From the NCBI GenBank assembly GCA_963573385.1, contig CAUYLG010009007.1:42072-106071 (forward strand): a stretch of 64,000 nt of DNA, in the 5' to 3' direction. The DNA comes from Cacajao melanocephalus (taxonomy: Eukaryota; Chordata; Mammalia; Primates; Pitheciidae). The notes under the pieces were generated by a model. It worked only from the letters and a program-made list of their open reading frames with translations. It did not search any database and was not told the origin of the DNA. This document shows positions 23,885 to 35,747 of the stretch, piece by piece. How positions within the stretch are numbered: position 1 is the first letter of the stretch; the number at the start of each line of letters is the position of its first letter. Position numbers and translations under genes: made by a program.

Positions 23885-24045
23885 TGTAATCATTATAATA
23901 CCTCCCATGCACACAGTGCTTTAGGGCTTACAAAGCACTTTCACATATATCATTTGATCATCATAATGATTCTATAAACTCAGTAGAACATTTTACAAAT
24001 AAGGAAAATGTGGTTCACAAAGGGTAAATAAATTGGCTATAGCAC
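23885..24045 (-). repeat. MIR-family SINE, antisense
   Basis: 'cacacagtgctttagggct', 'catttgatcatcataatgattctat' and 'acaaataaggaaa' match the 5' antisense part of a MIR. 24046-24546 is unassigned; the overlapping ORFs there (23993-24364) conflict in frame and strand. Confidence 0.65.
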
Positions 24046-24562
24046 TGTGTCTCAAAAAGAGAATTTTTGTATTTTGGCTAGGACACTGCTTCACTGCTTC
24101 ACTATGTGGGGCTGTCCTACACCTTGTGGGGCCTGTAGCAATGGTGGGTTCCCACTCATTAAATGCCAAGAGCTCTTCCCAGTCATTGTCATTCAACATT
24201 TTAAAAAATTGTGCCCTAGGGGAGTTAAACCATCCATTCCCCATGGAGATCTACTGACACATGGTGCAGGTAAGAGGGTTTGGGTGTCATGGAGTTTTCT
24301 AAGTCATGGATCCAGGGCTCTAGATGGCAATTCCAACACCCTTCCTACCATAGCACTATTTTGAGCTATCAAATGTGCAGTAGCCTAACCAGGGTTGGGA
24401 TGGTCTTCACAAAACTGTTCCCATTGTTTCAATCATCAGAGAAATTCTTTTAAAGTAACTGGGTAAAAACGCAGAACGACTGACAAGGAACTGGGCAAAT
24501 GATCAATTAGTAACTGAGATAATAGCTTTTGCCATAACAGCTTTAAAAAGAAAAAGCATGTT

Positions 24563-24859
24563 GGCCGGGCGCGGTGGCTTACGCCTGTAATCCCAACACT
24601 TTGGGGGGCCGAGGCAGGTGGATCACAAGGTCAGGAGTTCAAGACCAGCCTGGTCAAGATGGTGAAACCCTGTCTCTACTAAAAATACAAAAATCAGCTG
24701 GGCATGGTAGCGCATGCCTGTAATCTCAGCTACTCAGGAGGCTGAGGCAGGGAATTGCTTGAACCATGGAGGCAGAGGTTGCTGTGAGCCGAGATCATGC
24801 ACTCCAGCCTGGGTGACAAAGCAAGACTCTGTCTCAAAAAAAAAAAGAAAAGATAAGAA
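24563..24859 (+). mobile_element. Full-length Alu (S/Y-like)
   Basis: It starts GGCCGGGCGCGGTGGC and ends in an A-rich tail with G interruptions. Near-identical TSDs at 24547-24562 and 24860-24875 end in CATGTT. Confidence 0.93.
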
Positions 24860-24875
24860 AAGAAAAAAACATGTT

Positions 24876-25509
24876 AACAGAATCTGCACCAAAGGCAAAC
24901 AAACACAGAAGACCCTTGTATAGCACAAAGGTCATGCCTAGGTTTATCTTGCACATTAGAACATTTTAATATTCTATATAATTATGTGTTCACAGTTGAG
25001 AGCCAAATTTGATCTTATAAAAAGCATACTTATTTAGATACGCTTTTAATAACATGTAAATATATACCAGCAGATTTAAAAAAATTATCTTCTACATATT
25101 CTGCTTAGGACTTAAATTTCAATTTTTCTGATGAAGTTGCAAATTTTCTGCTTATGGACCCAATTCTACCAATAAATGGGACACTTGCTTTGGTCTACCT
25201 GTGTTTTCTCTTTAATAATTTGATTTTGGTGTTCTTTAGTGGACATAAGCATACTCCATTACCACTTCCAACTGTATTACATTCAGTTTACCTTACTCTT
25301 ACCTTACATGGGTAGTCCCTGTACTGAATTTGATGGCCTTGTAGACATGCTTAGCCTAGGGCTAATTATCCAAGGAAAAAAAAATTGTAGATTAATAAAA
25401 AAGGTGGCATATCAACATCTTTGAGGCCTGATGACTAATGGTTTAAAAGCATGCCAGCTTTTAACCTTCTGAGACCTTGGTTTCCCAGCATAAAAAATGA
25501 GGCTCATAG
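24876..25509. other. Unassigned AT-rich sequence
   Basis: No repeat or coding signal recognised. A 61-codon ORF at 25239-25424 is chance length. Confidence 0.55.
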
Positions 25510-25816
25510 AGTTGGGCCTTTATATTGGTGGAATCCACATCTGCAGATTCAACAAGGTGTGGATCAAAAATATTAAAAAAAAATAAAAATAAAAATACAA
25601 AATTTAAAAATAGAGTGTAACAACTATTTATATATCATTGACATTGTATAAGGTATTATAAGTAATTCAGAAATAATTTAAATTATATGAGAGGATATGT
25701 GTAGGATATATCCAAATACTATGCCATTTTATATAAGAGACTTGAGCATCCATAGGTTTTAGTATCTGTGGGGGGTCCTGGAAGCTATCTTCCATGGATG
25801 CCAAGGGATGACAATA
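25510..25816 (-). mobile_element. MER2-like Tigger DNA transposon remnant
   Basis: Matching blocks: 'aatccacatctgcagattcaac', an A-rich middle, 'cattgtataaggtatta', 'actatgccattttatataag', 'gacttgagcatcc', 'gtggggggtcctgg', and a terminal 'ccaagggatgaca'. It is a non-coding internal-deletion product of a pogo/Tigger transposon. Confidence 0.85.
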
Positions 25817-25924
25817 TTATAATTTCACCTATGTCACGGGTTATTGTGAATATTGTATGTATAAATGTAAAAACATCTTGACAAAGCTCAAAATGCAGCA
25901 TTTGTCTACCTATTCATGGTCCCT

Positions 25925-26008
25925 ACCATTTACTAGACACTCTTACAGGTGTAGTATCAAAGTGCAGCATCCACACTACCCACCAATGATTTACCATTTA
26001 CTAGACAT
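25925..26008. repeat. Short direct repeat pair
   Basis: ACCATTTACTAGACA occurs at 25925-25939 and 25993-26007, 68 bases apart. It may be a small local duplication. Confidence 0.7.
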
Positions 26009-26309
26009 TCTCTGGGTTCTCGGCCAAGAATAATAAACAGGTCAAGCCTTTGTTGGGCTATTATTAGCTCTCTGGCTTTATATTCAGTGTTAATGAATAC
26101 TTATTTCTGACAGCCATCGCTTTGGTACAGAGCCAAAAAATAGTTCCTACTGAGAAGAATGCAAAATGGAGACAAGAGAAGTCAGAGGATATGCTGCATT
26201 TCCACCTCCTACTTAACTGTAACATTCAGGACCTACTCCCACCCAATAGCCAACCTGTTGTCAATAAACAGGGGCATCTCCTCTGCTGAGATTTCTTCTA
26301 TCTCTTCTG

Positions 26310-26395
26310 TCCACCACCACCAGGTGGGTAAGTGGGTGGGCAGGCAGGTGGGTGGCTGAGGGGGTGATTGGTTTTCTCCCCCACCACCCATGCCA
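26310..26395. repeat. GGTGGG/CCACC-rich simple tract
   Basis: G-rich runs (GGTGGGTAAGTGGGTGGGC and so on) are flanked by CCACC runs on both sides. A hairpin or G-quadruplex is possible on the plus strand. Confidence 0.7.
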
Positions 26396-27490
26396 TCCTG
26401 TGTTTAGCTCTGTAAAGACTCCTATCACCTTATTTTGAAACTGTTCCATTACAGGAGACAAAAGCGTCTTCACGTAATATCATGTCTTAGATGGAGGCTT
26501 GACGCCTAGTGGGTCCTCATCTTTGAAATCTGTTGAAAGATCCAATTAGTGCTCATCTTTGAAAATCACTCTCCCCCTCTTCTAGCCCACAGCAAAGCAA
26601 GTAACCAAAGTTGCTTTTCCAGGTTTTTACATTTTGACAAATCAGGATCTTCTTCAACATTAAAGAGAACATTTACCCCCGTCTGAGTTAAAAGCTTTCT
26701 CCTAGTCCACTTTAATAGCAATCATCTGCTGACAATTTTTCCCTTTTGGATATGCTTATCAGCCAAATTGGTACACCAAATGAGAAAAATGCTGAAAATA
26801 CTTATGCTGTGGCTTTGTTCTCCTTGTTTTTCCCTAGAAAAGTAAATATAAGAAAAGCAAATTGAGGGGATAATGGCTACAGGTGCTCGAAGCTAAATTA
26901 ATTAGAAACCCTACAGTCCCACTCAGTCATAAACAAAGTCTCCCTACAGAAAATTGGTGCTGTATAGCTGCACAGACATGACTTAAGAAATCTTTCAATA
27001 CACGGCCTTTTCAATGATGTTAAAACGATCACACTGACAGTTAATACTGATGGGGTGTGCTGGGCCCAGACATTTCCAAGATAAGACCCTGTATGTTTCC
27101 TGGAGGCTTAATTAGGTCATTCTTACCTTAGGAAAACACACAGACACAAGAGATCTTCTCATCAAATTCTGGGCTACAGACACTGTAGAATATTTCTATT
27201 ATCCACTCAGTCTTTTTACAAGTGGATATGTAACATCCTCATATATCCTCATGCAAATTGTGGACTTTACCAACTGTCAGCCATGGAACAGTTCCAATTT
27301 GCTGGGGAGGATTTATTTCATCATATGCACAAATGTCAAAATTATTCCATTTCCTAGACATAGAGTTATAGACAAATACATACATTTCAAAGATTATAAC
27401 CCAGGAAATTTGCTTGATAACAAATCATCACCATTTTAAGGGCAGGAGTACATGGACCTCTTTGAAGTACTGGGCAGTCTAGACTACTCA
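26396..27490. other. Repeat-free stretch, candidate conserved non-coding DNA
   Basis: No repeat seen. 26570-27140 is complex, with CTAATTAATTAGAA-like homeodomain cores (around 26897) and no ORF support. A 62-codon ORF at 27251-27439 is chance length. Confidence 0.45.
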
Positions 27491-27499
27491 CTTCTAACC

Positions 27500-27720
27500 A
27501 TAAATATAATAAGTATTATAATAACCAACATCACTTGTGTGCTGTATGCCATATGCTATGAAACACTTTACATATACTTAAATCTCATGAAAACTCTTCG
27601 AATATTATCTTCACTTTCCAGATGAGGAAACTAACACACAGAGAGGTGAAACAACTTTTCCAAAGTCACACAGCTAATAAGTGGCAGAGACACTGTCGTA
27701 CCTAGGCAGACCAACTTCAA
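27500..27720 (-). repeat. MIR SINE, antisense, well preserved
   Basis: 'cttcactttccagatgaggaaact', 'gagaggtgaaacaactttt' and 'cacacagctaataagtggcag' are the MIR antisense blocks in order. Confidence 0.9.
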
Positions 27721-27849
27721 AAACCATGCTCTTCTCCCCTGCATGAAGCTGCTTCTGTAATAACAGCTCTATTGTCACAGTCACCTATTAAGGAATCAGG
27801 ATGATGGGTTTGTCCTCTAGAATGAGCACTGAAACCTGGCCTGCTGGCA

Positions 27850-28075
27850 TGGTTCCGTTACAAAATTACCGTGAGGTCTCGGCTAAATCACTCAATCTCT
27901 CTTAACCTTCAGGATCTCATTTGATTCAGTATAAGGAAACACGGTGTTTGTAAAAATTAAATAGAGTCATAGATGTAATATTTTAGAATGTAAATTCCAT
28001 GAATAGTCTCTACAGTATCCTAAATATGTAAAACTATAGTAGGAAGTGCTAAAAAAATTTGCTGAATAAATGAGT
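27850..28075 (+). repeat. MIR SINE, sense
   Basis: It runs from 'gttccgttacaaaattac' through 'ggctaaatcactcaatctc' to 'gctgaataaatgagt', the MIR sense order. It lies next to an antisense MIR. Confidence 0.65.
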
Positions 28076-28149
28076 AATCCAACAACGGAAAAATCACTAC
28101 ATAGAAAGCATTAAATTCAGCAAAACTATTGCACAGCTGACCTGAATTG

Positions 28150-28350
28150 ACCACTTACTGGGTGCTATAAGCCTAACTAAATTTTTTTTATTAAACCTTA
28201 GTACCACATCCTGCAATGTGTTTGGATCCCTGTTCATTTGGAACAGGTGAGAAAACAGGGATCCAGACTAGTTAAGTGTCTTTACCAAGATCTCAAGGCT
28301 AATAAGTATCAAAGCTAATTTTTGAACCCAGGTTCCCTCTGGTCAAGATG
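28150..28350 (-). repeat. MIR SINE, antisense
   Basis: 'gaccacttactgggtgctat', 'ggtgagaaaaca', then 'aggctaataagtatcaaagc' and 'tttgaacccagg'. Confidence 0.75.
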
Positions 28351-28522
28351 CTGAGCAGACGAAGATAAATTATGCATCTGTCTCTTTTCTTAAGAAGCTT
28401 ACATTTCATTGTTGATAGGTAAGCATGCATGGAAATAACAAATTGAGACCTGTTGGGTTAAGAGTTATAAAAGAAAAACAGAACCAACACAGGAGGGTGA
28501 GAGTAATTCTGAATGGGTCAGG

Positions 28523-28632
28523 GCTAGTGTTTCTAAATCTTATCTGGATTTTAGAATCATTGGGGCTTGGTACTACTAGTTTTAAAAGTACTCCAGGTGA
28601 CCTATTGTACAGCTAAGGTTGAGAGCCACCAA
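28523..28632 (+). mobile_element. MER5A-like hAT element
   Basis: 'agtgtttctaaatctta', 'ttagaatcattggggc', a 'ttttaaaagta' middle, then 'ctaaggttgagagccacc'. Short, decayed copy. Confidence 0.7.
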
Positions 28633-28689
28633 TCCATGCAGATCTCTTTAAAAGTGTTTATGTTAAGCTTTAAGGGATAAGTGGCATTG

Positions 28690-28795
28690 CGATCTCAGAG
28701 GAATAGAGAACTTAAAAGACTTGCCCAAGCCACACAGCATAATAATGTCAAAGTTAAAACAGAATCCAGAAACCTGTGCCTAGATCTTAGAGAAC
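28690..28795 (-). repeat. MIR fragment, antisense
   Basis: 'agacttgcccaagccacacagc', then 'cagaatccagaaacctg', match the MIR antisense 3' part. Confidence 0.7.
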
Positions 28796-28879
28796 ATGTG
28801 TGAGATAAAGACACTACCACTGCATTAGACAGCATAAAATGTGACCAGGAAGGTAGTTTCATTCCACCAGAGGACATTG

Positions 28880-29485
28880 TAGAGAATAAATTTCACCTGT
28901 GGAGTTTTAACCTAGCACCATAAATTTCAGCTTGACGCACACTTGTTACCAGTAGGACTAAGAAATGGAGAGCGGAGAATCTACTTAACGCTGCCTCTCC
29001 TCACATCGCTCATCATCAGCTTCTGATGTGAAAACACAAAGTTTTGCTTAGTCCGTATCTATAGATCCTAAATGTAATAAGACAAGCTGCTGCCGCTGAG
29101 GCGTTGCCTTGCATGATGGATGAAGCCAACTATTGCAACTGCTGAAAAATCTCCCAGTCTTGCAGTCATAAAACTAAAAGGCAGAGAAGAAGGGGGCCAT
29201 CTGCTTCATGCTGGCTACAGATTTAGCTTTGCTTGGATGGAATGAAGAACCCCTCCACACCTTTAAAAAACAACAACAACCAACAACTTCTTGTTCATTT
29301 TTGGAGGAATTGCTTCCTCTAGGTACGGAGGGTTTTAGACATAGTTGTATGTCTGAAATTAGGAAAGAGTAAGAAAGCCACAAGATGTCTTCTTTTTGGC
29401 CTCAGTTCTCTTTTAATGTCTGGTTTTAGGGAGAGTCCAGGCCACCTTTCTAGACTGGGAGAAGATACGGTACATAATTTTCTAC
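28880..29485. other. Repeat-free stretch, candidate conserved non-coding DNA
   Basis: No repeat seen. 28920-29130 is more GC-balanced than its surroundings and keeps several CpGs ('gagcggagaatc', 'gctgccgctgaggcg'). No coding or splice signal that I trust. Confidence 0.4.
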
Positions 29486-29493
29486 CATTCTTT

Positions 29494-29758
29494 AAGACAA
29501 GATTTTGCTCTGTTGCCCAGGCTGGATTACAGTGGCATGATTACAGCTCACTGCAGCCTCAACCTCCCCAGGATCCTCCCACCTTAGCCTCTCGAGGAGT
29601 TGGGACAACAGGCACACACCACCATGCCTGGCTAACTTATTTTAAAAAAAATGTTTAGTAGAGATAAAGTCTCGCTATGTTGCCCAGGCTGGTCTTGAAT
29701 TCCTAGCCTCAAGTGATTCTCCTCCCTCAGCCTCCCAAAGTGCTAGGATTACAGTGGC
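29494..29758 (-). mobile_element. AluJ-like element, antisense
   Basis: It runs from 'agacaagattttgctctg' to 'gctaggattacag'. The normal Alu end (a GGCGTGAGCCAC-type block) is altered because the sequence folds back on itself at 29759-29766. Confidence 0.88.
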
Positions 29759-29806
29759 AGGCAGAAGCCACTGTAATCCTTGCACTTTGGGAGGCTGAGG
29801 TAGGAG
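29719..29806. repeat. Fold-back palindrome at an Alu end
   Basis: Arms 29719-29758 and 29767-29806 pair at 38 of 40 positions across the 8-nt loop AGGCAGAA. The right arm is a sense-strand copy of the adjacent antisense Alu, including its private ACAGTGGC junction. Confidence 0.93.
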
Positions 29807-29829
29807 GAGGCTGAGGCATGGTCAGCTTA

Positions 29830-30175
29830 TTCTTAGATTTGTAACAAATGATAGTTTCAACTCTTATAGCTACTGGTACATTTTAATACTATTTTTGTCA
29901 TGGAGGAGATATTATCAATGTTCTGGGGTTTGCACTGGTAGAATCTATAATGGGATCTTAACTGATATAAGAGTTTTTCAACCCGGTTTCTGTAGAACAC
30001 TGTAGTGCTTTCAAATCCCCCATAGGGGGCATAAGGGAGCTAGAAGCTGGTGCTGAACCTGGGCTCACCACTCTCCCTCCACACCCCCTCCCCTAAAAGA
30101 GACCATCTCCATCTTTTTCTGTTTATCTGTTGGGGTTCTGTATAAGATTGTTTTTGATAAAACTATTTCAGTTAT
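29830..30175. repeat. Possible old hAT-type repeat
   Basis: 'ggtttctgtagaacactgtag' and 'gttggggttctgtataagat' feel like a decayed hAT MER element. I cannot name the family. Confidence 0.3.
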
Positions 30176-30179
30176 TAAA

Positions 30180-30420
30180 AAATACTAATTGGGGAAAAAT
30201 CAGATTATAAACCATGTGTATAGTATAATCTCATTTTTCAAAATAGGTACACACACATGCACATTTATAACACACAGAAAAGGGGCACTAAAAATATGTG
30301 CAGCAAATGATCTCTTCCTGATGTGATGATAATGATTCATATTTTTGCTGTTTTGTTTATTTGTAAGTTCTCTGTCATGGGTTTTTGTAAGAAAAAGAAA
30401 CTCATGTGTGTCAGAAAAGA
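30180..30420 (+). mobile_element. Old L1M 3' end
   Basis: 'accatgtgtatagtataatctc', then an A/CA-rich stretch and T-rich sequence, match L1ME-type 3' UTRs in outline only. 30421-30789 is unassigned. Confidence 0.45.
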
Positions 30421-30789
30421 AAAAGTCATGTTTTCAACAAATGTGGACCTTTGAGAACTCCTCAGTGAAGGGAAGGTGTGGTGCTGTCAGACCCCATACA
30501 ACATGAAGAGGTGCTCTTCAAGACATGTCAGTTGAGGATAATACTCTACTTCTGGCCTGGAAACACCCGCTTTGGGGCATCTCCAAGCTTACATTTCCGC
30601 AAGTGGGACAAGCTGGTGGCTTTCAATTGGCCCCATCTACCATTCCTAGAATGACTGATCATCATTTCTAACTAGATAGGGAATGCCTCATTGTTTATGG
30701 AAAATTAGAACCAGATCATTGGTCCTCAGGTTCCTCTAAATCAAGCGGATGCTAGGCCTTCATCAATGACAAATTGAGGCAAGAACATA

Positions 30790-31035
30790 GTGGTAAGGGC
30801 AACAACTTTTGATTTAGACATTTGTCAGAGCCTTACCCTAACCAGCTGTAACCATGGATAAGTCACCTGCTCTCTCCACACCTCATCTTCCTCATCAGAA
30901 ACATGAAGGTCATAATATTACTGTATAGAGTTCCTGTGAGGCTTAGATCCAATAATCCTACATGTATCTGCTAACATGTGATGGATTTAGTCTGCGCTCA
31001 CCAAGCATTGAGTGGTATAAGTATTATTATCAAAT
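30790..31035 (+). repeat. MIR SINE, sense
   Basis: 'agctgtaaccatggataagtcacc', then 'ctcatcttcctcatcag' and 'gagttcctgtgaggctta', is the MIR sense order. Confidence 0.8.
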
Positions 31036-32371
31036 TTCCTTTGCTCTTCCTATCTGTTTGCTTTTCCTAGAAACATCAAAATTGTATTTAATTCTAGGTC
31101 CAGCCAAGTAAAGAGGATGATGTAATGGTACAGTAAAGGGCTTACTTGGCATTTGGGAAAACTAAGGCAAGAAACTGTAATGTTCTCCCAATTATAATTT
31201 TTACGCAAATATGCACTGGTAACAGTGAGTAGTAACATAATCTGGCCTGTTATAAGAGTTCAAATATGGAATTTTACTTCCATTTTCCATGGGTCTGGAA
31301 AAGGGATAATATTTAAAGGAGTAGATTCATTGTTTGGAATATAAACTATGAAGCATAAGAAAATAAACTTTAATATAATTTAAATGGAAAGTTTTCTAAA
31401 TCTTTGCAAAATATAAATTTACTTTATAAAGAAGCAATGTCCTAGTAAGAGCTTTTGAATTAGAAAAATGTAAATTACTTTTTTAAAAGTTTCACGCAAA
31501 TAAGATATATCAGATATATTTCCCATTAAGTACTATCTCGAAATAAAAAACACAGAACTGATATTGCAGACCACCTTGCAGCAAATTAAAAGAATCAGGG
31601 AACAATAGGGAGATTGGTGGGTCAAATCTAGAAAATTCTTGTAAAATGTCACACTTCAGTCGAATGATCAAAAAACCTATTTTCATCCAAATATTCCTAT
31701 AATCTTCAAATTCAGTTCTTTCTCATGCTGTGTCTGCAAAATGATACTCAAACACATTCTTATTTTTCATAATTGAGTCTGTGATTTGGTGTGCTTAGCT
31801 CTTTATGAGAAAATATGGGGCCATGTAAATTAAACATTACTTCCCTTTATCATCATGTGTATACACCTTGTAATCATGAATTATGCAGGCCACTACTGGC
31901 TGTCTTACTATGACAGAGAGCAACTGTGTGAACCTCAAAGAGGGGACGTGGCAAATCATAGAAGGGGCACAATCGAGCTGCATAGTATTGCCAGGAAAAA
32001 GTGTCAAACATTCTCCTGTTTACTGTGATGTTTCTCAAGGCACACTCACAACATTTCAGGGAAACACAACTTCCCTATACCGAGCCTAGACTTGACAATG
32101 CCCAGCAGAATTGAAAGAGAAAGCAGAAACAAACCATTTACATTAAATTATTTTGAAAAATATTTTGTGTTACTGAGGGAGTCAAACTCATTAGATGACT
32201 TTCTCTAAAGCTAATGCAGCTCCCTTCTCCCTCTCTCTCACTGCTTTTCCTCTTCATGCGTCTTCTTCCCTTATTTATCTACAACTGCATGTGTTTAGGC
32301 ATATTGCCCAGGTGAGATTTAGTGATCAAATGACTGAATCACTACAGTTTTGTTGAGCATCTTCTGGTCAA
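31036..32371. other. Unassigned region
   Basis: About 1.3 kb with no recognised repeat. 31860-32100 is complex non-repetitive sequence with a 68-codon ORF (31883-32089) that shows no domain. Confidence 0.5.
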
Positions 32372-32506
32372 TCCAGTGTTTCCTAACCTCAGATGCACAT
32401 TGAAATCACCTGAGAAAACGTTAAACCTTACTGATACCTGGGCTTCTGGATCTTTTAGAGCCCATGAGTGAATCTGACATGCAGCCAAGGTTGAGACTCA
32501 TTGGTC
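32372..32506 (+). mobile_element. MER5A hAT element
   Basis: 'ctaacctcagatgcacattg', 'aaatcacctgag', 'gatacctgggctt' and the end 'gcagccaaggttgagac' give the MER5A order. Confidence 0.88.
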
Positions 32507-32625
32507 TAATGTGAGCTTTGAAGAGAAATCAGGCATTTCTCTTGTTCTCAAGGAACTTACTAAATTATCAAGCTAATCAAGACCCAAATAAACAGAAACC
32601 TAAGCTAAAATATTCCTGGAACCGT

Positions 32626-32656
32626 TTCTTCCTTCCTTCTATTCTATTCTATTCTG
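32626..32656. repeat. (TTCC)/(TATTC)n simple repeat
   Basis: 'cttccttc' followed by repeated 'tattc' units. Confidence 0.8.
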
Positions 32657-32679
32657 ACCAGAAACAGAGGCAACCAAGA

Positions 32680-33110
32680 CAGTGTCCCTGTCCTCCAATA
32701 GCACTTGGTCTGGTGGGGACACAGGCAATAAAAATAAGGAGAAAAATAAGCACTGGGTTCAAAAGGTTCACACAAGGAAGGCTCCTTGGCCAGCCAGGAT
32801 GCAAGTTAAGAAACAAGTGTCCCTACGGAGGTAATGGGTCATGGGAATTTTCAAGGTGGTATTGAAGTTAGCTTGTGTGTGTGTCTCTGTACAAAAGCAT
32901 AAAGGTGAGAAAGCATGTACATCTCCTGAGCCACAGGTTAATTAATGGGGCTGTAGTAAAAGGTGTCTTTGGAAGTTAAGCTGGAGGACCTAGATTCAGG
33001 TTATTTTAAAAGTATCCTGTACCATGCCTGAGAGGTGAAGCTTCATCCTGAAGGCTGTGGAGAAGCTTCTGAAGAATTTCAAACCAATAAAGTCTGGGCT
33101 TTGAGACCAA
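32680..33110 (-). repeat. L2 remnant, antisense
   Basis: 'agtgtccctgtcctcc', 'ggtggggacacaggcaat', then 'gcttcatcctgaaggctgtgg' and 'agcttctgaagaattt' follow antisense L2. The 115-codon ORF at 32518-32865 overlaps it and is not a gene. Confidence 0.6.
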
Positions 33111-33429
33111 TCCTGGAACTTTCTTTTATCCCCCTGTTGTCATCAGAAAAATGACTGGAATCTTCTTTTGGTAAAAAAATGAATCAGGAACACATTCTTC
33201 CATCCCAGGATGTCTATATGATTAATTTTTCTGGAAACTAGCTCCCTAGACCATCTTTCTACCAACATAGATGCCTTACCTGCTCAGCCTGAATTTATTA
33301 AATATTTTTGTAAGTAAATTTTCACAATGAAGGGAGAGGCTTCATACCTTTTCTTACTAGCTGAAAGACATTAAAGTTCCTCTTTCAGGTAATATAATGG
33401 TAATAATATTATGGTAATAAATATCAGTT

Positions 33430-33620
33430 AATATTGATAACTTCTATCACATTCTATGTGCCAAGGAATTAACATACACTTAATCCTTACACTAACTTTC
33501 ATTAAGGTGATATTTGTATTCCCATTTTACACGAGGAAACTGAAGCTCAGTGAAGCAACTTCCCCAAAATTGCACAGCTTGTATGTGACTGAGCTGCAAC
33601 AAAAGCTATCTGACGGCAAA
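33430..33620 (-). repeat. MIR SINE, antisense
   Basis: 'tctatgtgccaaggaatta', 'ccattttacacgaggaaactg' and 'attgcacagcttgtatgtg'. 33621-33995 is unassigned. Confidence 0.85.
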
Positions 33621-33999
33621 GTTAGGGCTCTTTCATCTTACCTTGTTCAGTTCTCTAACCCACATAGAGAACACCCTTTGCTCTCACTGACCTCACAGGA
33701 CAGGTTCAGTTGAGACAATTATAGCATCAGCTCTGTGCCAGGGCACTTAATAGCCCTAGGAACATCAGTCCAAAAAGAGAGATGAGAAAAGCATTGCTGT
33801 GGACTGGGCACCTCTTCCAGAAGCAATGGTGAATGGCCCCTGATTCATGGCTAGGCTACTCAGTTTCCTCCCTCTTTCTACAGCTGTTTCCTTTTGATAT
33901 AGTGCTGCCCTATGTTATGTTTCACAATGAATTATCTAATGACCCTGTGTCAGGATACAAAGATATTGCCAAGCAATAGATATCAACATGAGAAGGTCA

Positions 34000-34222
34000 C
34001 AGCACAGGCTATTATAAAGAAAAGAATATGAACTTTAAGTCAAATACAGATTTAAATCTGTTTCACCACTTATTAGCTGAGTTGACTTGGGGTAAAAGAT
34101 TTACCCTTTCTGATTCTGCTTCTTCTTCTGTAAAAATGAAGACAAAATTTAACTATTAGACATAATGCATGAAAGTCCAAGTGCTGCCACACAGTGAGCC
34201 CTCAACAAATATAGAATTTCCT
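34000..34222 (+). repeat. MIR SINE, sense
   Basis: 'caccacttattagctgagttgacttgg', 'cttcttcttctgtaaaaatg' and 'gccctcaacaaatat'. 34223-34875 is unassigned. Confidence 0.8.
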
Positions 34223-34879
34223 TCTTCTAATGTGATTAAAGATGGATTGAGCATTAGTGAAACAGCCTTCAAAATGCACACACTGACCGAGGGAATTGGC
34301 TTACACGAATCGGTTAACTTTTAGGAAAACGGATGTCACTCTCTGATACAGGAAAGAAATCCACATGCTCTTCAAGTATGCCACCAAGACTGAATTCTGA
34401 GAGCTCTGCATGAGATCTCTACATGTGGACTTACTGGAAAAGATGTGGCTATTTGTGGGGTACCCCCAGGATCAGCCCACCGGCTGGTTTCATTGGGTAT
34501 ATATATTACTGACTTCACTAACGAATGGGTAATGACATGAGACTTGGAGATAGCTCAGAAATGTGTGGGCTTCCTAATTTGACAGAGGTGGGCAATACAA
34601 TCGAAAGTGTTATGCAGAGACAATACTTGATTTACAGCAGGCAACTTTAGAAGTCAAAGTCAGTAGGCAGGAGGGAATGAGTATAAACCATATGATACTC
34701 TCAAGGTCAAAAAACTTTAAGATAGAGGTAGTAAAATCCAGTGTGGGGGTCATTTAGCTTGAGTTCTCAAAGGATTTGTATGTAGTTTTTAGAAAATCTG
34801 TGAAATCCTTAAAACTGTGTGAAACAGTATGTGAGTACATGCAGTTTGGGGGCAGAAAGTCTATTTCTCTAGAATTCCA

Positions 34880-35080
34880 AAAGGGTTGAGAACACAGACT
34901 CTGAATTCAAATTCTGACTTTGCTAATTTCTAACTGTGTAATTATTACTTTGAAACCTTTCTGGGAAAAATAATAAAACTTATTCCACACTACTGTGATG
35001 ATAAATGAGTTAATATTTCTGAAGCACTTAGAAAAGTACCTGGGATATAGTCAGTGTTCATTAGTAACCATCATCTTGGA
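34880..35080 (+). repeat. MIR SINE, sense
   Basis: 'gaacacagactctgaattcaa', 'gctaatttctaactgtgta' and 'aagtacctgggatatagtcagtg'. Confidence 0.8.
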
Positions 35081-35219
35081 TACAGAAGGAATTGCTTAGG
35101 TCCTAGATTACTGGATGCAGGACAAATCTTGCCCTAAAATTAATGAGCAAGTCGTTTGCAAGATATGGGCATCAGATGTCCAATACATAAAATGAAATGC
35201 CTCCCAGCTCAAATACATT

Positions 35220-35492
35220 TGAACACTGCTTTGCCCCATTCTCTGGGCAGTCCTTCTAAAGATAAAGATGAGTAAGAGTATGTTCTTTCCCTGAAGGAAC
35301 TCATGGCCTGGGATAGGCAGATAAGTGTAAAATAAACACAGATAATTATAATTAACTGGCAAGTCCAATGATGGATTTATTCACAGGATTATGGGGATAT
35401 AGATGAAGATGCTTATTCAGTTGTAAGGATGGATGACCTTCAACATTTGTCTAGGAAAGTTTTGCTTTAAGTTGTATTTCCAGTGGAGAAAA
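35220..35492 (-). mobile_element. L2 LINE, antisense, first part (split by Alu)
   Basis: 'ctttccctgaaggaactcatgg', then 'taggcagataagtgtaaaat', is antisense L2 3' sequence. It continues past the Alu at 35748. Confidence 0.75.
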
Positions 35493-35504
35493 TGGTCAGG
35501 GACA

Positions 35505-35739
35505 TTTTTTTCTTTCTTTTTTTTTTTTTGAGACAGAGTCTCACTCTGTCGCACAGGTTGGAATGCAGTGGTGCCATCTTGGCTCACTGCAACCTCTGCC
35601 TCACAAGTTCAAGTGATTCTTCTGCCTCAGCCTTCCGAGTAGTTGGGGCTACAGGTGCAAGACACCACGCTTGGCTATTTTTTGTATTTTTAGTAGAAAC
35701 AGGATTTCACCATGTTGGCCAGACTGGTCTCTAACTCCC
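35505..35739 (-). mobile_element. 5'-truncated Alu, antisense, inside L2
   Basis: Poly-T with 'gagacagagtctcactctg', ending early at 'gactggtctctaactcc'. In its own orientation it lacks the Alu head. TSD TGGTCAGG at 35493-35500 and 35740-35747. The 83-codon ORF is Alu-derived. Confidence 0.93.
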
Positions 35740-35747
35740 TGGTCAGG

